From Epithemia pelagica (lineage: Eukaryota > Bacillariophyta > Bacillariophyceae > Surirellales > Surirellaceae): a stretch of 64,000 nucleotides of DNA. The stretch lies in assembly GCA_946965045.2 (NCBI GenBank), contig OX337228.1, forward strand, positions 3,596,001-3,660,000. Reading direction: 5' to 3'. This document shows, piece by piece, positions 17,841-30,000 of the stretch. Made by a program: the position numbers and the translations under genes. How positions within the stretch are numbered: position 1 is the stretch's first letter; each line of letters begins with the position of its first letter. Below the pieces are notes generated by a model. The model saw nothing but the letters and a program-made list of their open reading frames with translations. It made no database searches and was not told the origin of the DNA.

Positions 17841-18367
17841 TCATTTCTATCGTGCGTCGTTCAGACTGTGCGTCTGATTTCCTTGTCCTCACTCCAAGAG
17901 TTTCAAGTATTCCTGGTATGTCCCAGGCCTGATACAATACGAAATACGATACTCGATTTTCTGCTCAACAAACCGAAAAAGTGTCCATCTGCTGTTACTT
18001 CTTCTGCGTTCATAAAGATCGTAGATGTCTCTCCTCTTCGTGCATCTGTTCATTCCTATCCCCCCCCAAGCGCGTCGGATTAGAGTATCTGCCGAATCCT
18101 TCGAATAATATCAATTATCTGCGACTAGCTAGAGCATTCCGCCGCTGGGAGTGTCTTGATTCAGTACTTGTACGGCATAACGCAGAGAAGCCCATAACCG
18201 AAGACTAAGGTACCCGGGCCGAAAGAGGATAAGGTAGGACTACCTTGGAGTAACTCCTCTACTTTGAATTAAAAATTTACTCCAAGGAGTATAAAAATAG
18301 AAAATAAAATGGGATTAATTCTCTATGCCAGGATGTGAAAGACTACCTAGTCATTCGCGACACGATT
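17841..18367. other. Intergenic with an AT-rich hairpin
   Basis: This region lies between the 5' end of the bZIP gene and the 3' end of the SANT gene. 18243-18253 (ccttggagtaa) pairs exactly with 18277-18287 around a 23-nt AT-rich loop. It could be a small MITE remnant or a structured transcript end. No gene was seen. Confidence 0.5.
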
Positions 18368-21300
18368 CTACGATCCGTGATGAAGGTTATGGTTCGCTGA
18401 ACCCGAGGCACCATGTCCAGAACCTTGCTGCTGTTGCAATGCTCGAGCTAGCAAAGCCAGTGTGGAAGGACCCGACAGAGTGTTTTCGCCCACTCCTCCG
18501 CTGCTGAGTAAATGTTGTAAAGCTGCAAGGCGGTCGTCGGCCATGAGCTGCTGTTGCTGCTGCAGCTGTTGTTGTTGTTGTTGGCGTTCGCGTTCCAAAA
18601 TTTCAAGTGCGGCCGCCGGGTTTACGAGACTTGCCAAGTTGATTGACTGAAGTTGTTGCTGTTGTTGTTGTTGTTGATGGTGTTGATGTTGTTGTTGCTG
18701 ATGTTGTTGCTGTTGCAGCTGAAACACAGCCTGAAGTTGCTGATGATGTTCAAGCTCCGTCATCGAAGAACCGCTTCGATGCTCACCAGGTCCCACTCTA
18801 GACGGAACAACCCATGGAAGAAAGTTCGATATAACTTGCTGGTGGTGCGACTGGGGATGGTGGTGCAATAGCCGGGCAACCTCTTCCGTGATATGGTGCT
18901 GCTGTTGAGAGGGGACAACCTGCGGATGATGTTGAATATGCTGTAACGTGTTTTGAACACTTTGTGGGTGTTCCCAAACTTTCCGACGTGTAGATGGAGA
19001 GAGACTGACAGGGTCTGTTTCAGCTTCTTCGTTCCGATTTTCATGCAAATAATCCCCTCGAGCTGTCTCATTTACTGGGGTGTCTGTTACTTTCTGCTCG
19101 CGATTCTGCATGACTTCATCCGATTGACTCGGGGGAGCATTTGCAACCGAAGAAATCTTACTTTCTCCTTGAACGACTGGATCGCGGTTGTCGTCTAACA
19201 TGAGAGTTTGTCCAGTGATGGCATGACTACTACCCGAACTAACTTCTTTTCGCTTCGTCTTTTCTGGTTTGGCATGTTTCTTCGTATCTTTCTTTTTCTC
19301 GATCTGTTTCTTGTGGTCATAGTAGAAATTCTTAATTTGGGCTGTCGTCTTGGTGCCGACGGCCTGCGACAAAAGTTCCCAATCCCTTCCATTTTTCTCC
19401 AAAGTTTCCAGAAAAGTCTTCTTCTCTGCTGCAGTCCATTTTTGAGGAGCTCGTCGTGGAGTAGTCCCAGTCATCTGGATTGAAACCGAGTTCTCACCAA
19501 GATCAGATTTCGTCGATTCCTCAGGTTCTGGTAGTTGCTCCGAGGCTGGTTTTGTAAGAGAATAGGGCAATGATTCCACTTCCGAGGCCATTGATCTCAG
19601 GTGCTTTGTTTCTCTTTGATCTAAAACAAAAAGTGGATCAGCATGCCGTTTGCGATCTTGAGATTCTGCCAATGGTACATTAGTAGATTCTGTAACCTTA
19701 GAATCGTAAACAACCAGATTATCCAGAAGCTCAAGTCTGAGCGGGTGAAGAGGGGCCGTCACAAAACTGTTCTCATGGCTTGGTAGGCAGAAAATCACCG
19801 GTCGATTTTCATCAGGGCCTTCTCTTATAACAGCACCTACACTCAGTGCGGCTTGTATCGTGGCATCCCATGTGTGATATTCACCGCGGCGTTTTCTCCG
19901 AAGTATGAACTCCTTCAGTGCAGCCTTATATGGTACTGTTTGTTTCGAGTCGTAGTAAAAAGCGACGCAATCCTGAGTAGATTTGTTTCTCAAAAATGAG
20001 GCAATTTTCCGAAAGTCTTTCGGATGATGCATGAATCTGTCCAGAAATATAACCTTTTCGATATCTGTCCAGACATTCGTGATCGCGATTTCTCTCTCCA
20101 GCTCTTCAGGGTCAAAATGGGAAGAGGTGAACGTTTGGTAAATATTGGCTGTCTGTTCTCGCTCAAGCTTCGTCCTTTGGTGGGGAAGTGCTGAGCCACC
20201 ATGTGCGATCTTTTTCTCCTTCGCCGCAATTTCCGCCATGATCTGTTCTTGTTCGTATTCTGTTCTGATTTCATTCCCCCGTCGAGCTCTGCGATAAGGG
20301 TTTGTGGAGGAATTTTGCACCACCGGCCGGCTTGCACCCGATTCGAGCAAAGGGATCACAGCCTGTCTCGGAACAAGCGAAGATACCGACTGTAAATCGG
20401 CCCTAGCCTTGCGTTTCTTCCATTTCTTTGCAAAAATTTGTCTTCTGTATTCGTATTCAGAAACCAGATCTTCCCATTCACGTTCAAGCTTCTCTTGGTC
20501 GCTCCGAACATACTCCTTGACCAACTGTTGAAAAGTATTGTGTGTGTCGGTGTTGAATGTGTAGTACGGTGCATCACACGGTTGTGTATACAAAGCATCT
20601 GCGAATCCTGTTACCTGTTGTGCCAATTCGGCCCACTCCGAGCTAGTTCTGCCTTCTTTCGGGTCCACCCGTGATTGAAGGTCAGTCTGCGCCATACTAT
20701 TGACAACTTCTTTAGACATCGGGGCCGCGAAAAGAGTGGCATGGGCTTCGGCTGCCTTTTTTCGACTTTGCTCGAGGACTTGTTGAACTAGATCGCAAGT
20801 TTCTAACGACTTCGTTTGGGAACACGATTGCTTGGCTTGCGAAATCTTGGACTTCAATTCTGCTTCCAGCCCCGAAAGCTTGGCCTCTGTCTTACTTGAT
20901 GCTTGACTGAACCTCTCCAAGCTTCGTCGAGCCTGGTTCAGATCAACCTCAAAGGCTTCAGAGACCGAAACAACTTGAACGTTGACTTCTTCATTTGTTT
21001 TTCTCTCCATCTCAGATCCTATGCCCTTCATTTTGTCCTTTAAGGACGAATTAAATTCACAACGTTTATCGTCCAAGCGTACGTTTCCTTCTTTCAATAA
21101 TTTTTTCAGCTCCATGTCCTTCGTTCGACTCTCCGTTTCTTCTTGATCTCGCCTTCTTTTCAATCGTTCTTCACTTCGGGCTTTCGCATCCTCGATAAGT
21201 CTCACTCGTTCTTTTTCTTCCTCTTCTTTTTCCTTCGCGTTTTCAAGGTCCACTAGTCCCGATTTCTTCACGATTTCGTCCTGGGTCTGCTTCATCATCT

Positions 21301-23494
21301 GATCCAATTTTGCCATCGCCCGAAAAAGAAGCTGTTTTGACGGAAGCTTGCTCGGTCGGGCGTCATCGACCATTACCTTATCGACTTCCACAAGCTCAGA
21401 GAGAATCTCAACAGCTTTTTCGGCGCGGTCCACGTTCTCGTCACCCAGAGCTGTGGTGCGCAATGGTGATGGCGCTCTTGGGATCTCTTCTTTATTCGAA
21501 GATGCGGCTTTCGACGGAGGCTTGGATTTTTCGTCAACATGCACCACCACATGTGGTTTCGGACCTACAACATTTTCTCCCCCAATCGCAGAATGGTCAG
21601 GGCCCTTCTCAGTTGCCATCGGTTTTTCGGCGTCAGTCTGTCTCTCCTGTTCGCAAATGTCTTCTTTGGACGAACTGAAAGAGGCGATATTTCTTCTGTT
21701 TATCGGAGAACTCTGCGGAGATCTACCAGATGGCCAATCCCTGACGCGTCCAAACGGATCCGAACTGGGAGTCTCCAGCGGAAGCAGAGAACCGCTTGAT
21801 CTCAATGCGGGGTTCTCTGGTTGAATCCCTGGTCGATCCGCCATTGATGCAAACGAGGGCTTTAGTGCGAGGTCTTCGGAACTCCCGTCCACTGACCTTG
21901 TTGGTTCAGCGCTGTAGTCAGGGAGAAGACCAAAGCGGCTATCACCATTCCTTGAAACCGAACGACTGGCAGAGAACGACGCTGACCGCGGTGGTATACC
22001 CGGTCCGCCTCGTCCAGTGCGTCCAGCAAAGCGGCCACGCGACGAGGGTGACCGACGAAAGTCTTGGTTGCTTCCAGCTGGTCCATAATATGAGTCCGAG
22101 TCAGAAGCACGAATTGCAACTGAGGGTTCTCCTCTTCCCCTGCCTTGGTTTTGAAATCCAGGTCCAAGCGTACCTCTCCCACCAGTGTTCAAGATGGCTC
22201 CACCAGGACCTCTACCGGGTAGTGGTACACCACGTCCACCAACGCCGCGATTGCCTCGTCCAAATGGCATACCCGGTGGACCACCTGGCTCACGAAAATC
22301 GGACCCTCTCCGGTTTCGTCCGAACGGTGGATCTCGACGGAATCCATCAATCCCCTGCGGTGGTTGACCTCGTCCCGCCATTTCCGTAGGTGGGCCTGCT
22401 CCGCGGAAACCAGGATCGCGGCGGAAGTCATCGCCATCCCTCCCTCGAAACCCATGGTCGGGGAACCGCATGTCGTCACTGGCGTCACCACGATTGTTCA
22501 TATCTTCCTTTTCGGAGCCTCGAACAGACCTATCTACATCGTTCCCCAACATGGCGACTTCTTGCCGATAGCCCAATCCACCTTCTAGGAACGGAGAAGG
22601 CGTGAATGCGTTGTTGTCTTGTCCAGGCCTACGAAAAAGTCCAGCAGTATTCGAGTGATGATCTTGCGTCTGGTCCATTTCCCTCGTTGCATGCCCCCCA
22701 ACTCCCCCAGTCGATGTCTTGTCCGGCTCGGCCAAACTAGAATAAGATGGCGGTGGTGGAGGAGGAGGGGGTGGTGGCGGCGGCGGTGGAGGCTTGACTG
22801 CAGGGTAGCCACCGTCGTGGGAAGCTGTTGCGCCCTGGTTGACGTGCGGAGCAGGATTGGGTCCTCGAAAGCGAGGATCAGTGGCCCTTGTTGTCAAAGG
22901 CATTCTTGTATTGCCACTGTTGTTGCCAGTCGTATTGAAAGTACTTCCCGATTGAGACCGTTGTGGAAGTGGGGGTTGCGGTGCGGGGAGACCACCGAAC
23001 GAAGCGTGTCGACCACCGCCCATTCCGGAGCGAGAAGGAACTGAGGGCATGTTATTGAAGGAAGTTCCTGTGGGACGCGACGAAGGTCTTGGTGCCCATA
23101 GCCTTCTGGGCCCAGTAGAAGGTATTTGACTTGTGTGAGAGTTTGGTACTCCAGCAGCGATAGCACCTGCTGTCGGCGTGGAGTCCGAAGGAGGAGGACG
23201 AGAAGGTAGGGGAATGTGCGACAAATCTGGATTCTGCGGACGGTGCTGGCTGGGTTGTATTTGCTTGTCATTGTGCGTGTAACCAACACCAGACTGTCCG
23301 GAAGCTTGTTGAGGAAACGAGTGCGTCAAACGAGAGTCGATGCCCGCCGTACCTGTCGACTTGTTCGTTGAGATTTCGCCAATTTCGCCCTCTTCTTCCA
23401 TTTCACCATCCTCTCCAATGGTACGAAGCTTCTGTCTACTATCTTCTGAAGACTTGGTGTTTCCCTGCGGATTCCAAGACATCCTATCCTTCAT
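18368..23494 (-). CDS. NCoR/SMRT-like corepressor with two SANT domains
   Basis: One exon, 1708 residues from the ATG at 23494. The N-terminal ~700 residues are disordered and Pro/Gly/Arg-rich, with a poly-Pro run of ~14 and many RGG-like repeats. A long charged coiled-coil region follows at ~730-960. The first SANT domain is near residue 1140 (NVWTDIEKVIFLDRF, ending CVAFYYDSKQ). The second is near 1355 (KWTAAEKKTFLETLEKNG, ending IKNFYYDHKKQI). The C-terminus is rich in Gln and His, with several poly-Gln runs. Paired SANT domains of this type occur in NCoR/SMRT, which recruit and activate histone deacetylases. A role as nuclear corepressor scaffold is inferred. The glutamine tracts are CAA/CAG repeats and probably length-variable. 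Confidence 0.8.
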   Translation of the reverse strand: MKDRMSWNPQGNTKSSEDSRQKLRTIGEDGEMEEEGEIGEISTNKSTGTAGIDSRLTHSFPQQASGQSGVGYTHNDKQIQPSQHRPQNPDLSHIPLPSRPPPSDSTPTAGAIAAGVPNSHTSQIPSTGPRRLWAPRPSSRPTGTSFNNMPSVPSRSGMGGGRHASFGGLPAPQPPLPQRSQSGSTFNTTGNNSGNTRMPLTTRATDPRFRGPNPAPHVNQGATASHDGGYPAVKPPPPPPPPPPPPPPPSYSSLAEPDKTSTGGVGGHATREMDQTQDHHSNTAGLFRRPGQDNNAFTPSPFLEGGLGYRQEVAMLGNDVDRSVRGSEKEDMNNRGDASDDMRFPDHGFRGRDGDDFRRDPGFRGAGPPTEMAGRGQPPQGIDGFRRDPPFGRNRRGSDFREPGGPPGMPFGRGNRGVGGRGVPLPGRGPGGAILNTGGRGTLGPGFQNQGRGRGEPSVAIRASDSDSYYGPAGSNQDFRRSPSSRGRFAGRTGRGGPGIPPRSASFSASRSVSRNGDSRFGLLPDYSAEPTRSVDGSSEDLALKPSFASMADRPGIQPENPALRSSGSLLPLETPSSDPFGRVRDWPSGRSPQSSPINRRNIASFSSSKEDICEQERQTDAEKPMATEKGPDHSAIGGENVVGPKPHVVVHVDEKSKPPSKAASSNKEEIPRAPSPLRTTALGDENVDRAEKAVEILSELVEVDKVMVDDARPSKLPSKQLLFRAMAKLDQMMKQTQDEIVKKSGLVDLENAKEKEEEEKERVRLIEDAKARSEERLKRRRDQEETESRTKDMELKKLLKEGNVRLDDKRCEFNSSLKDKMKGIGSEMERKTNEEVNVQVVSVSEAFEVDLNQARRSLERFSQASSKTEAKLSGLEAELKSKISQAKQSCSQTKSLETCDLVQQVLEQSRKKAAEAHATLFAAPMSKEVVNSMAQTDLQSRVDPKEGRTSSEWAELAQQVTGFADALYTQPCDAPYYTFNTDTHNTFQQLVKEYVRSDQEKLEREWEDLVSEYEYRRQIFAKKWKKRKARADLQSVSSLVPRQAVIPLLESGASRPVVQNSSTNPYRRARRGNEIRTEYEQEQIMAEIAAKEKKIAHGGSALPHQRTKLEREQTANIYQTFTSSHFDPEELEREIAITNVWTDIEKVIFLDRFMHHPKDFRKIASFLRNKSTQDCVAFYYDSKQTVPYKAALKEFILRRKRRGEYHTWDATIQAALSVGAVIREGPDENRPVIFCLPSHENSFVTAPLHPLRLELLDNLVVYDSKVTESTNVPLAESQDRKRHADPLFVLDQRETKHLRSMASEVESLPYSLTKPASEQLPEPEESTKSDLGENSVSIQMTGTTPRRAPQKWTAAEKKTFLETLEKNGRDWELLSQAVGTKTTAQIKNFYYDHKKQIEKKKDTKKHAKPEKTKRKEVSSGSSHAITGQTLMLDDNRDPVVQGESKISSVANAPPSQSDEVMQNREQKVTDTPVNETARGDYLHENRNEEAETDPVSLSPSTRRKVWEHPQSVQNTLQHIQHHPQVVPSQQQHHITEEVARLLHHHPQSHHQQVISNFLPWVVPSRVGPGEHRSGSSMTELEHHQQLQAVFQLQQQQHQQQQHQHHQQQQQQQQLQSINLASLVNPAAALEILERERQQQQQQLQQQQQLMADDRLAALQHLLSSGGVGENTLSGPSTLALLARALQQQQGSGHGASGSANHNLHHGS

Positions 23495-23521
23495 TCTTAT
23501 GTGTCGTCTCTCGCGCTTCAC

Positions 23522-24039
23522 TTCCTTGTCTCCCGCTGGCTAAGCAGACTTTTGCAGTCGCGTGTGTATATGTGGGGGAGGGTGTTTCCGCCCCGTTTTA
23601 CTTTTGGCGCAACTTTTGTAACAGGGGGCGCAGATTCTCATAGCTGATGTATTTTCTCCTCTAGGTACTCCATTAATTTTACATGGGTGTTGCAGTATCA
23701 TCCCTTCGGATCTTTTCAAACAGAAAGTCTGATTTCATGAGACTTGATGTACTCGTATTTATGTTTGGATCATTGACGCACAGATCGACCCTGCGCGAAT
23801 CTCCAACTTCATATCATGGATGGTTGGAAGAAGATTATTTTTTTACATATAGACAATAGACATAGCTTGGGGAGCGTTTACTTCGCCAGCTTTACTTCTA
23901 GGGATGTTACAGCTGAACCAGTGTTATGTACGAATATGAGCCTGCGTCCTGCGTCCGATTGTTTGCTAGCAAAGTGTTTGAGAGAATTATCCTTCCATTA
24001 ACCAATATTCAGGTTCTCCTGCGAACAGCCTGAAAATGA
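23522..24039. other. Intergenic between SANT gene and GCN1
   Basis: Holds the promoter of the minus-strand SANT gene and the 3' end of GCN1. No gene seen; the one small plus ORF (23816-24001) has no recognisable feature. Confidence 0.5.
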
Positions 24040-27000
24040 TTATAACTCGGCAATTTTCTTAATTCGGCTCAAAACCTTGCTGTGTAGGCTTTTCATAGAT
24101 CGTTGGTTCTCGAACACGGCAATGGCACAGTACCGACTGAGACCAGCATCTCCATTCTCCACATCCAGGGCAAGCCACAAGACATCGTTAAAAGCAAACT
24201 GAACACGTTGCGCTCCATTTAAGGCAATCTTGAGACACGCGTCCAAAACTTTGAGCCCCAAAAAGTCAACGCGGGATTCACGATCAATCATGCGCAATGC
24301 TACCAACAACCCGGAAGCAACCGAACGGTGAATTTCCATTGTTTCCTGACGATTTTCAATGACATCCAAGAAATAGGAATCCATCTCTCTAAGATATGCT
24401 TGAGGATCAGTTGCTCGTCCGACAGTCGCTCCAAGCGCAATCAGAGCGGCTTCTCGAACGTTTCTATCGTCATCATTTATGTGCTCTAGGACACTCTTTC
24501 CCACTTTGAGAACACAGTCAGACAAGTCAGCACCTACAGGGGATAACAAAATCCTCATAATGGCACAAAGTCTTCCGTGTATAGCCTCAGATGATTCTGC
24601 GGGTGAGGACAAGATGTCTTCCTCGAGGGTCTCCCGCGCTCTCTCTGGTCCAAGCAACGAACACGACGCCCCCATGACCTTGGCGGCTCCTTCTCGGACA
24701 CCCAAGTCAGGATGAACGATAAGTTCCCTTGAACAATCCAATGCCGATGGGATACTTGTTGGAAGTTTCGCCTTTCCTCCCCATTCCGGAAGGACTGACG
24801 AGAGGGCTTCCAATGTTGCGGTTTGTACCGCAATCGCGCCAGTACCTTGGGCGATGCTACTTCTTCCCAGTGCCCCTGAGACTAGTTCTTTTATCAGAGG
24901 ATCCACTCTTGCCTGGATAGGCATGAGCAAAGTCAGGGCGTTTATCGCTTCAACCCGGACCTGCCGCGAGGGATCGGAAAGATTCTTGACGAACGTAGTT
25001 TGGAACTGGGGAACAAACGCTCGCAATGCAGGTCCTCCCTTCACTAGAATGAGCCCCAAAGTTTTCAGAATAGCAACTTTGACGTTGCTAGGATTCCGAT
25101 CACCCACAATCCGAAGGAGGGGACCCGTCATCTTGACAATGAGAGGACCCGCCAAATATTTTGATCCGGTTATATGTAGAACTTCTCCCAGTCCAGCTGC
25201 ACTGACTTCACGGATTGATGGGCTGCCGTAAAGGATTCCACGTTGGTAAATTGGAAGTAATGGGTCAAGGCCTTTCAGAAGGAATTGAAATGGTAAGAAA
25301 CGAATAAAAAGTCGAACAGAAGCCGTTTGATGCTATCGCAATCAGCAAGACTAATCGTTTATCATCCTCACGACGACATTGGAATTGAAAGAGCAGTGAT
25401 CATCACATTGCGGACACTTGATGCGAGTTGTACGAACTTACCTTTCGGCATATTGAATCCAGGGAGGATAAATTCTCCGTCCCCAACTCCTCCTTTCCTT
25501 CGTCGAGCATCACTGACCATACTACCTAATAAATTACGCATAAACTCGATATGCTTCACCAACTCTTCAGCGGCTACGTGCTTTGACAGAGCAGTGAAAG
25601 CTGCATTAGTGGATTTGAGCACCGAAGTATCTTCATCATTCAAACGGTAGAGGAGTTCGCGAAGAATCACTGGAATGTGATCGTAGAAATCTTTCTTTTC
25701 CGCCCCTAGGAAGGACATGAAGAATGTTGTTAGATGATCAAGAGGGAACAGTAGGTCGACATTGACTCAGTATGCTGTCAGACAGAAATCTCATAGTAGA
25801 ACGCCGTCATAGAGACACTTCGGAAATCCTGTATCATCATTCAGAGAGGAAAGCCAGATGGAAAAGACAACTTACTTTCTTCAATCATCATTTCGAACAT
25901 GAAACAACTCTCACGTCTGATCGAAGCCTTGTCACTTGGACATTTCGAGGCAATTTCGGAAATTAAACTGTTAACACCTCCTTCATCAACATGGAAACAG
26001 ATGGACCGCACAGCACCCCTTAGCTTGTTCAATCTTGCTTCATCTTCTGGGCCGGCGTCAGATAGATCGAAAAGTAGTGCGGGTATTATCTGAGGGAAAT
26101 GGTAATGGATTGATGCTGTTGTCACTTCAGCAACTCTTGCCAAAGCTTCTGCATGCTTGGTTGAGATGGGGGACTTAATCAATCGTGGTAGAATGTACGG
26201 CAACAGCTCACGGCTTCGCACGGCAAGGATGCCAGTCAGTCCGTTCAACGCACGTGCTCTTGAGGTCTCATCCTCATCATATTCCAAAGCCACCATCAGA
26301 GAAGGTACAACTTCATCGAATGCTCTACTTCCGACAATAGTATGGAGACTCTGGAAACTTGAAGCGGCCATTGCTCGAACATCGTCATTATCGACGGATA
26401 TTGCATCTTGAACAAGTTTCACAATGATTTCGATGTACTTAGAAATCTGTTCTTTGGATGAACACTTTATAACCTCATTCAGACCAACACATACACCAAG
26501 CTTTGTTTTGTCGTCTCCCGTTTTTAGAGTGTCTCGAAGCACAGGGATGATCTGCGGAAGAACAGAATCACTTAGCCTAGTGACTATGTCTCCGAGACAC
26601 TGTGCCGCAGAAACCGTCCGATCATGGTGTCCGCTGGCGAGATTATCAATGATCCGCGACACTAACATGGAGAGGATATCACGCAACGTTCTTGCTGTGA
26701 CACTGACAACCGTCTTCCATACTTGCAGGGCGCTTTGCCGAACAAGGTATGAACCGTCACTTCTGGCCAGATAGAGCTCGCTCAGTACTCTCTTACGAGT
26801 ATCAACACCAAGGACGAGAGCAATCTGAGCCTGAGCCTTTTCAGCTTTACGTATATCATCCTGTGTATCCCCGTCACCTCTAGTGACAGTAGTTCCACCA
26901 ATCATGCTTAGAAGGTCTCCCAAAAGTGAAAGAGAAGCAACTCGAATTCTATGATCGTCGTCTCCCAATCCAACCTCCAAGCTTGGTAAAATCTTGTCAA

Positions 27001-30000
27001 CATGGACCTTTCCATGACTCCTTATGAGGACCCGTCCAGCTCTCATTGCAACATCTCTGACAAGTTCATTTTCGTCAGATAAACCACCTACCAATGCCGG
27101 AAGCGACACATCAATGAGACCTGTAAAACCTTGTCCTAGTGCAGGAGGAAGGAAAGTTAGCATCCACAGGACTCCTTCGCGCGTGCTTGACTCTGGATGA
27201 CTACGCAACGGCAAGATTTCATTTCGCATTGCTTCGTCGACGGTTTCCGTCCCAGAAGCTATCAGAACTTCCGTAAGTCCCTGAGCTGCACCACTTCTTT
27301 CGGCGGAACTGCAAATATCCTCCCGCAGCTTCTTCACAAGCCAAGGGCGCAATTCGGGCAAGATTTGGTCACCAAGATTTCTTGCCAGCGAACCGAGAGC
27401 CTTGGCAGCTGTTCCTCGCACATCGGGAATAGGGTCTAACAAAGAAAGTTGCAAATCGGGGAGCAACGTGGGCACGTAAGGAATGAAGTCGCGGGGATCA
27501 TTTATCATTGTGCAAATGTTCCCAGCTATAAGACCTCCCATTCGTTTCACGGTTGCACCTCGGTCGCGAAGCCCACGATGTAAGATCGGAACAATTAATG
27601 CAAGGCTTGGGGCATCAATAGAGTGCAAGAACTCGGTTCCAATCAGTTGCTCCAGGGCGGGCTGTGTATAATCGGCAGGATCAGTTAGGGCTTTCAGCAA
27701 AGTCGGACTGATTGACTTTATTTCAGGGTTCCTAATGACCATACTGATTTCGTGGAGAGACTCCTGTGCGCTCTCCCGCACTTTCGGATGTGTGTCACCA
27801 AAAGCCTCTGAAAGCTTAGGCACAATCTTCGGTAGAGCTGCCGCTAGTTGCTTAGGGGCTAGATGACTCATGGCGCCAAGCATATGGATAGATGCCTGCT
27901 TCGTTCTCCACGCTGGGTCATCGAACGCAGCAAGAACTGCAGGTGTTACAAGTTTCACGCCATGTGCTGAGAGTTTGCTCATGATAAGTCCCGCTGTGTC
28001 GGCCGCAGCCTTTCTGACGAATTCACTTCCGTCAGAGAACGAAGTCAGCAGAGAAGGCAATAATACGATAACATAGGGCTCAAACAAGAGCCCTAAACGG
28101 GCAGTTAATAGTTCGATTGCGAATAGAGCACCCTCCTTGTTGTTGGAGGTGCCAGATGCGAAAGCCTCTTCAAGGCTATTGACAACTTCCAACTTCTTGA
28201 GAGTGCCGATTCCACTCCCTTTCACGGCAGCAGAAAGCCCATAAGCTGCACCACGTCGAGTGGCGAGACTGGAACCGTGGAGACAATCCCGAACCAGTCC
28301 ATTTACGATTTGCTGGATTCTTTCTGGTGTTCGCCCCTTCTTCATAAGTTTCGAAAGAGCATCAGCGACGCTCGCTTGAACATCTTCACTTGGGGTAGTC
28401 AACACAGAAAGGAGCATATCGACCGTCGAGTCTACTTTGTCCTCATTTTCAGGTCCTTTCAGATGAAGTGCAACAGATCCGAGAGCCACGACAGCTCCTT
28501 CCTTCCTGCGATCCAGTGCTGACAAATCTCTGGGAACTTTTGAAGACGGCAGGGAACCAAGGCCGGTCTCATCTGCTACTCCAGATTTAAGTACCGTCTC
28601 AAGCTGGGGAAGTAGAAACGCCACTGCTTCTTCGGATCCTCCGTGTGCTGCGATAATCTCACAAAAAGTATTTCTAGCTCTTGTCTTCACATTTTCGTCG
28701 ACTTCCGCAATCCCATAAGTGATAAAAAAACTAGTGAGCTGACTTAGGGCCTCCAACTCAAAATTCATAGGAACAGATTTATTCGTAGTGGCACCCAGTG
28801 TCCGCAGAACTCCAATTCTGGTTGCGACATACGACGGAGTGTCCTTTTGTTCATCTGAATCAGTTGTCTCTACTCGGAACTGAATTTCCAATTCGTCTTT
28901 ACCTAACTGCCTCTCTTCTTTTGGCTTCATCATAGCCTTCGTCGCGGCAGATGAAAGCTTCTTTTTTGTCCCGATCTTTGGTTTGCCAATTCCAGCAAGA
29001 CCCGCAGGCGTCTTTGAAGCAGGTTTCTTTTTTGGTAAGAGTGCCGAGGCGGGTTTCTTCTTCGGGACAGGAGTTACTGATAACGAAACATCGGATGATT
29101 TGCTCGATTGCTTCCTTTGTCCAATTGTAGGGAATGCCACTATATATGCCTTGCAAAGGCTCTCAATGTTTCGATTCATCGAACTCTTGTGCATTGCTAA
29201 GGCATATGCAAACGCCTTTGCAGAAGCTTCTGCAATTGATGAATCGTCTGAACTAAGAAGAGGCAAGAGGGGAGCAGCATAAAAGGCCGAAGGTGAAGTC
29301 ATCGTTTCATCTTCAACTCCGTGCATGACGAACCACGTTTTGCGCGCAACACGGCGGATCTCCTCCTCGCTTGAAAAACAGTTTACCCAAACTCTATTTT
29401 CGTTCAGAGGATCTTGTTTAACCAACTTTCCATTCACTGATGCAACTGCTTCAAGCGCCATCATTGACGCAATTCTACAATTGCGTGATCCGAGGGCACC
29501 GCGATCGTCCAGCAGCGGCGCGAGTTCAGATGTGGTTAATGTAAGGATGTCATCACTCTCTGCCGTTGCTTGGTAGCACGCAACCAGTACTTCAAAAGGT
29601 GACGGTTGATGGAATGCTTGAGCCCGATCATGACGGAGAAGCTCAAGGACACTTATCGCCACCTCTTTGCGAACGCCTTTCAGAACCGGGTCATCCAAAA
29701 GCAGTGTGTGCCTTCCAACAATCTCGAGCGCTGACTCGCATCCCTGTGGTGTACGTGGTCCATGGATTACCGCCTTTAACACAGGTAGTATGAAAACAAA
29801 GGAGCCTCTCGACAAAAGGTCGCCATAGATGTCTACCTCATGTACCAACGAAGCGGCATGAACACATGGTGACGGGAGAGCTACCGTGTCAATAGACATG
29901 GCAGTCGACCCGGCAGTCCGACAAGAAATCAAGAGAGATTGAGCAATATCAGGAGCGAACTTCTCTTCAACTTCGTAAACACAAGTTGCCATAGCTTTCA

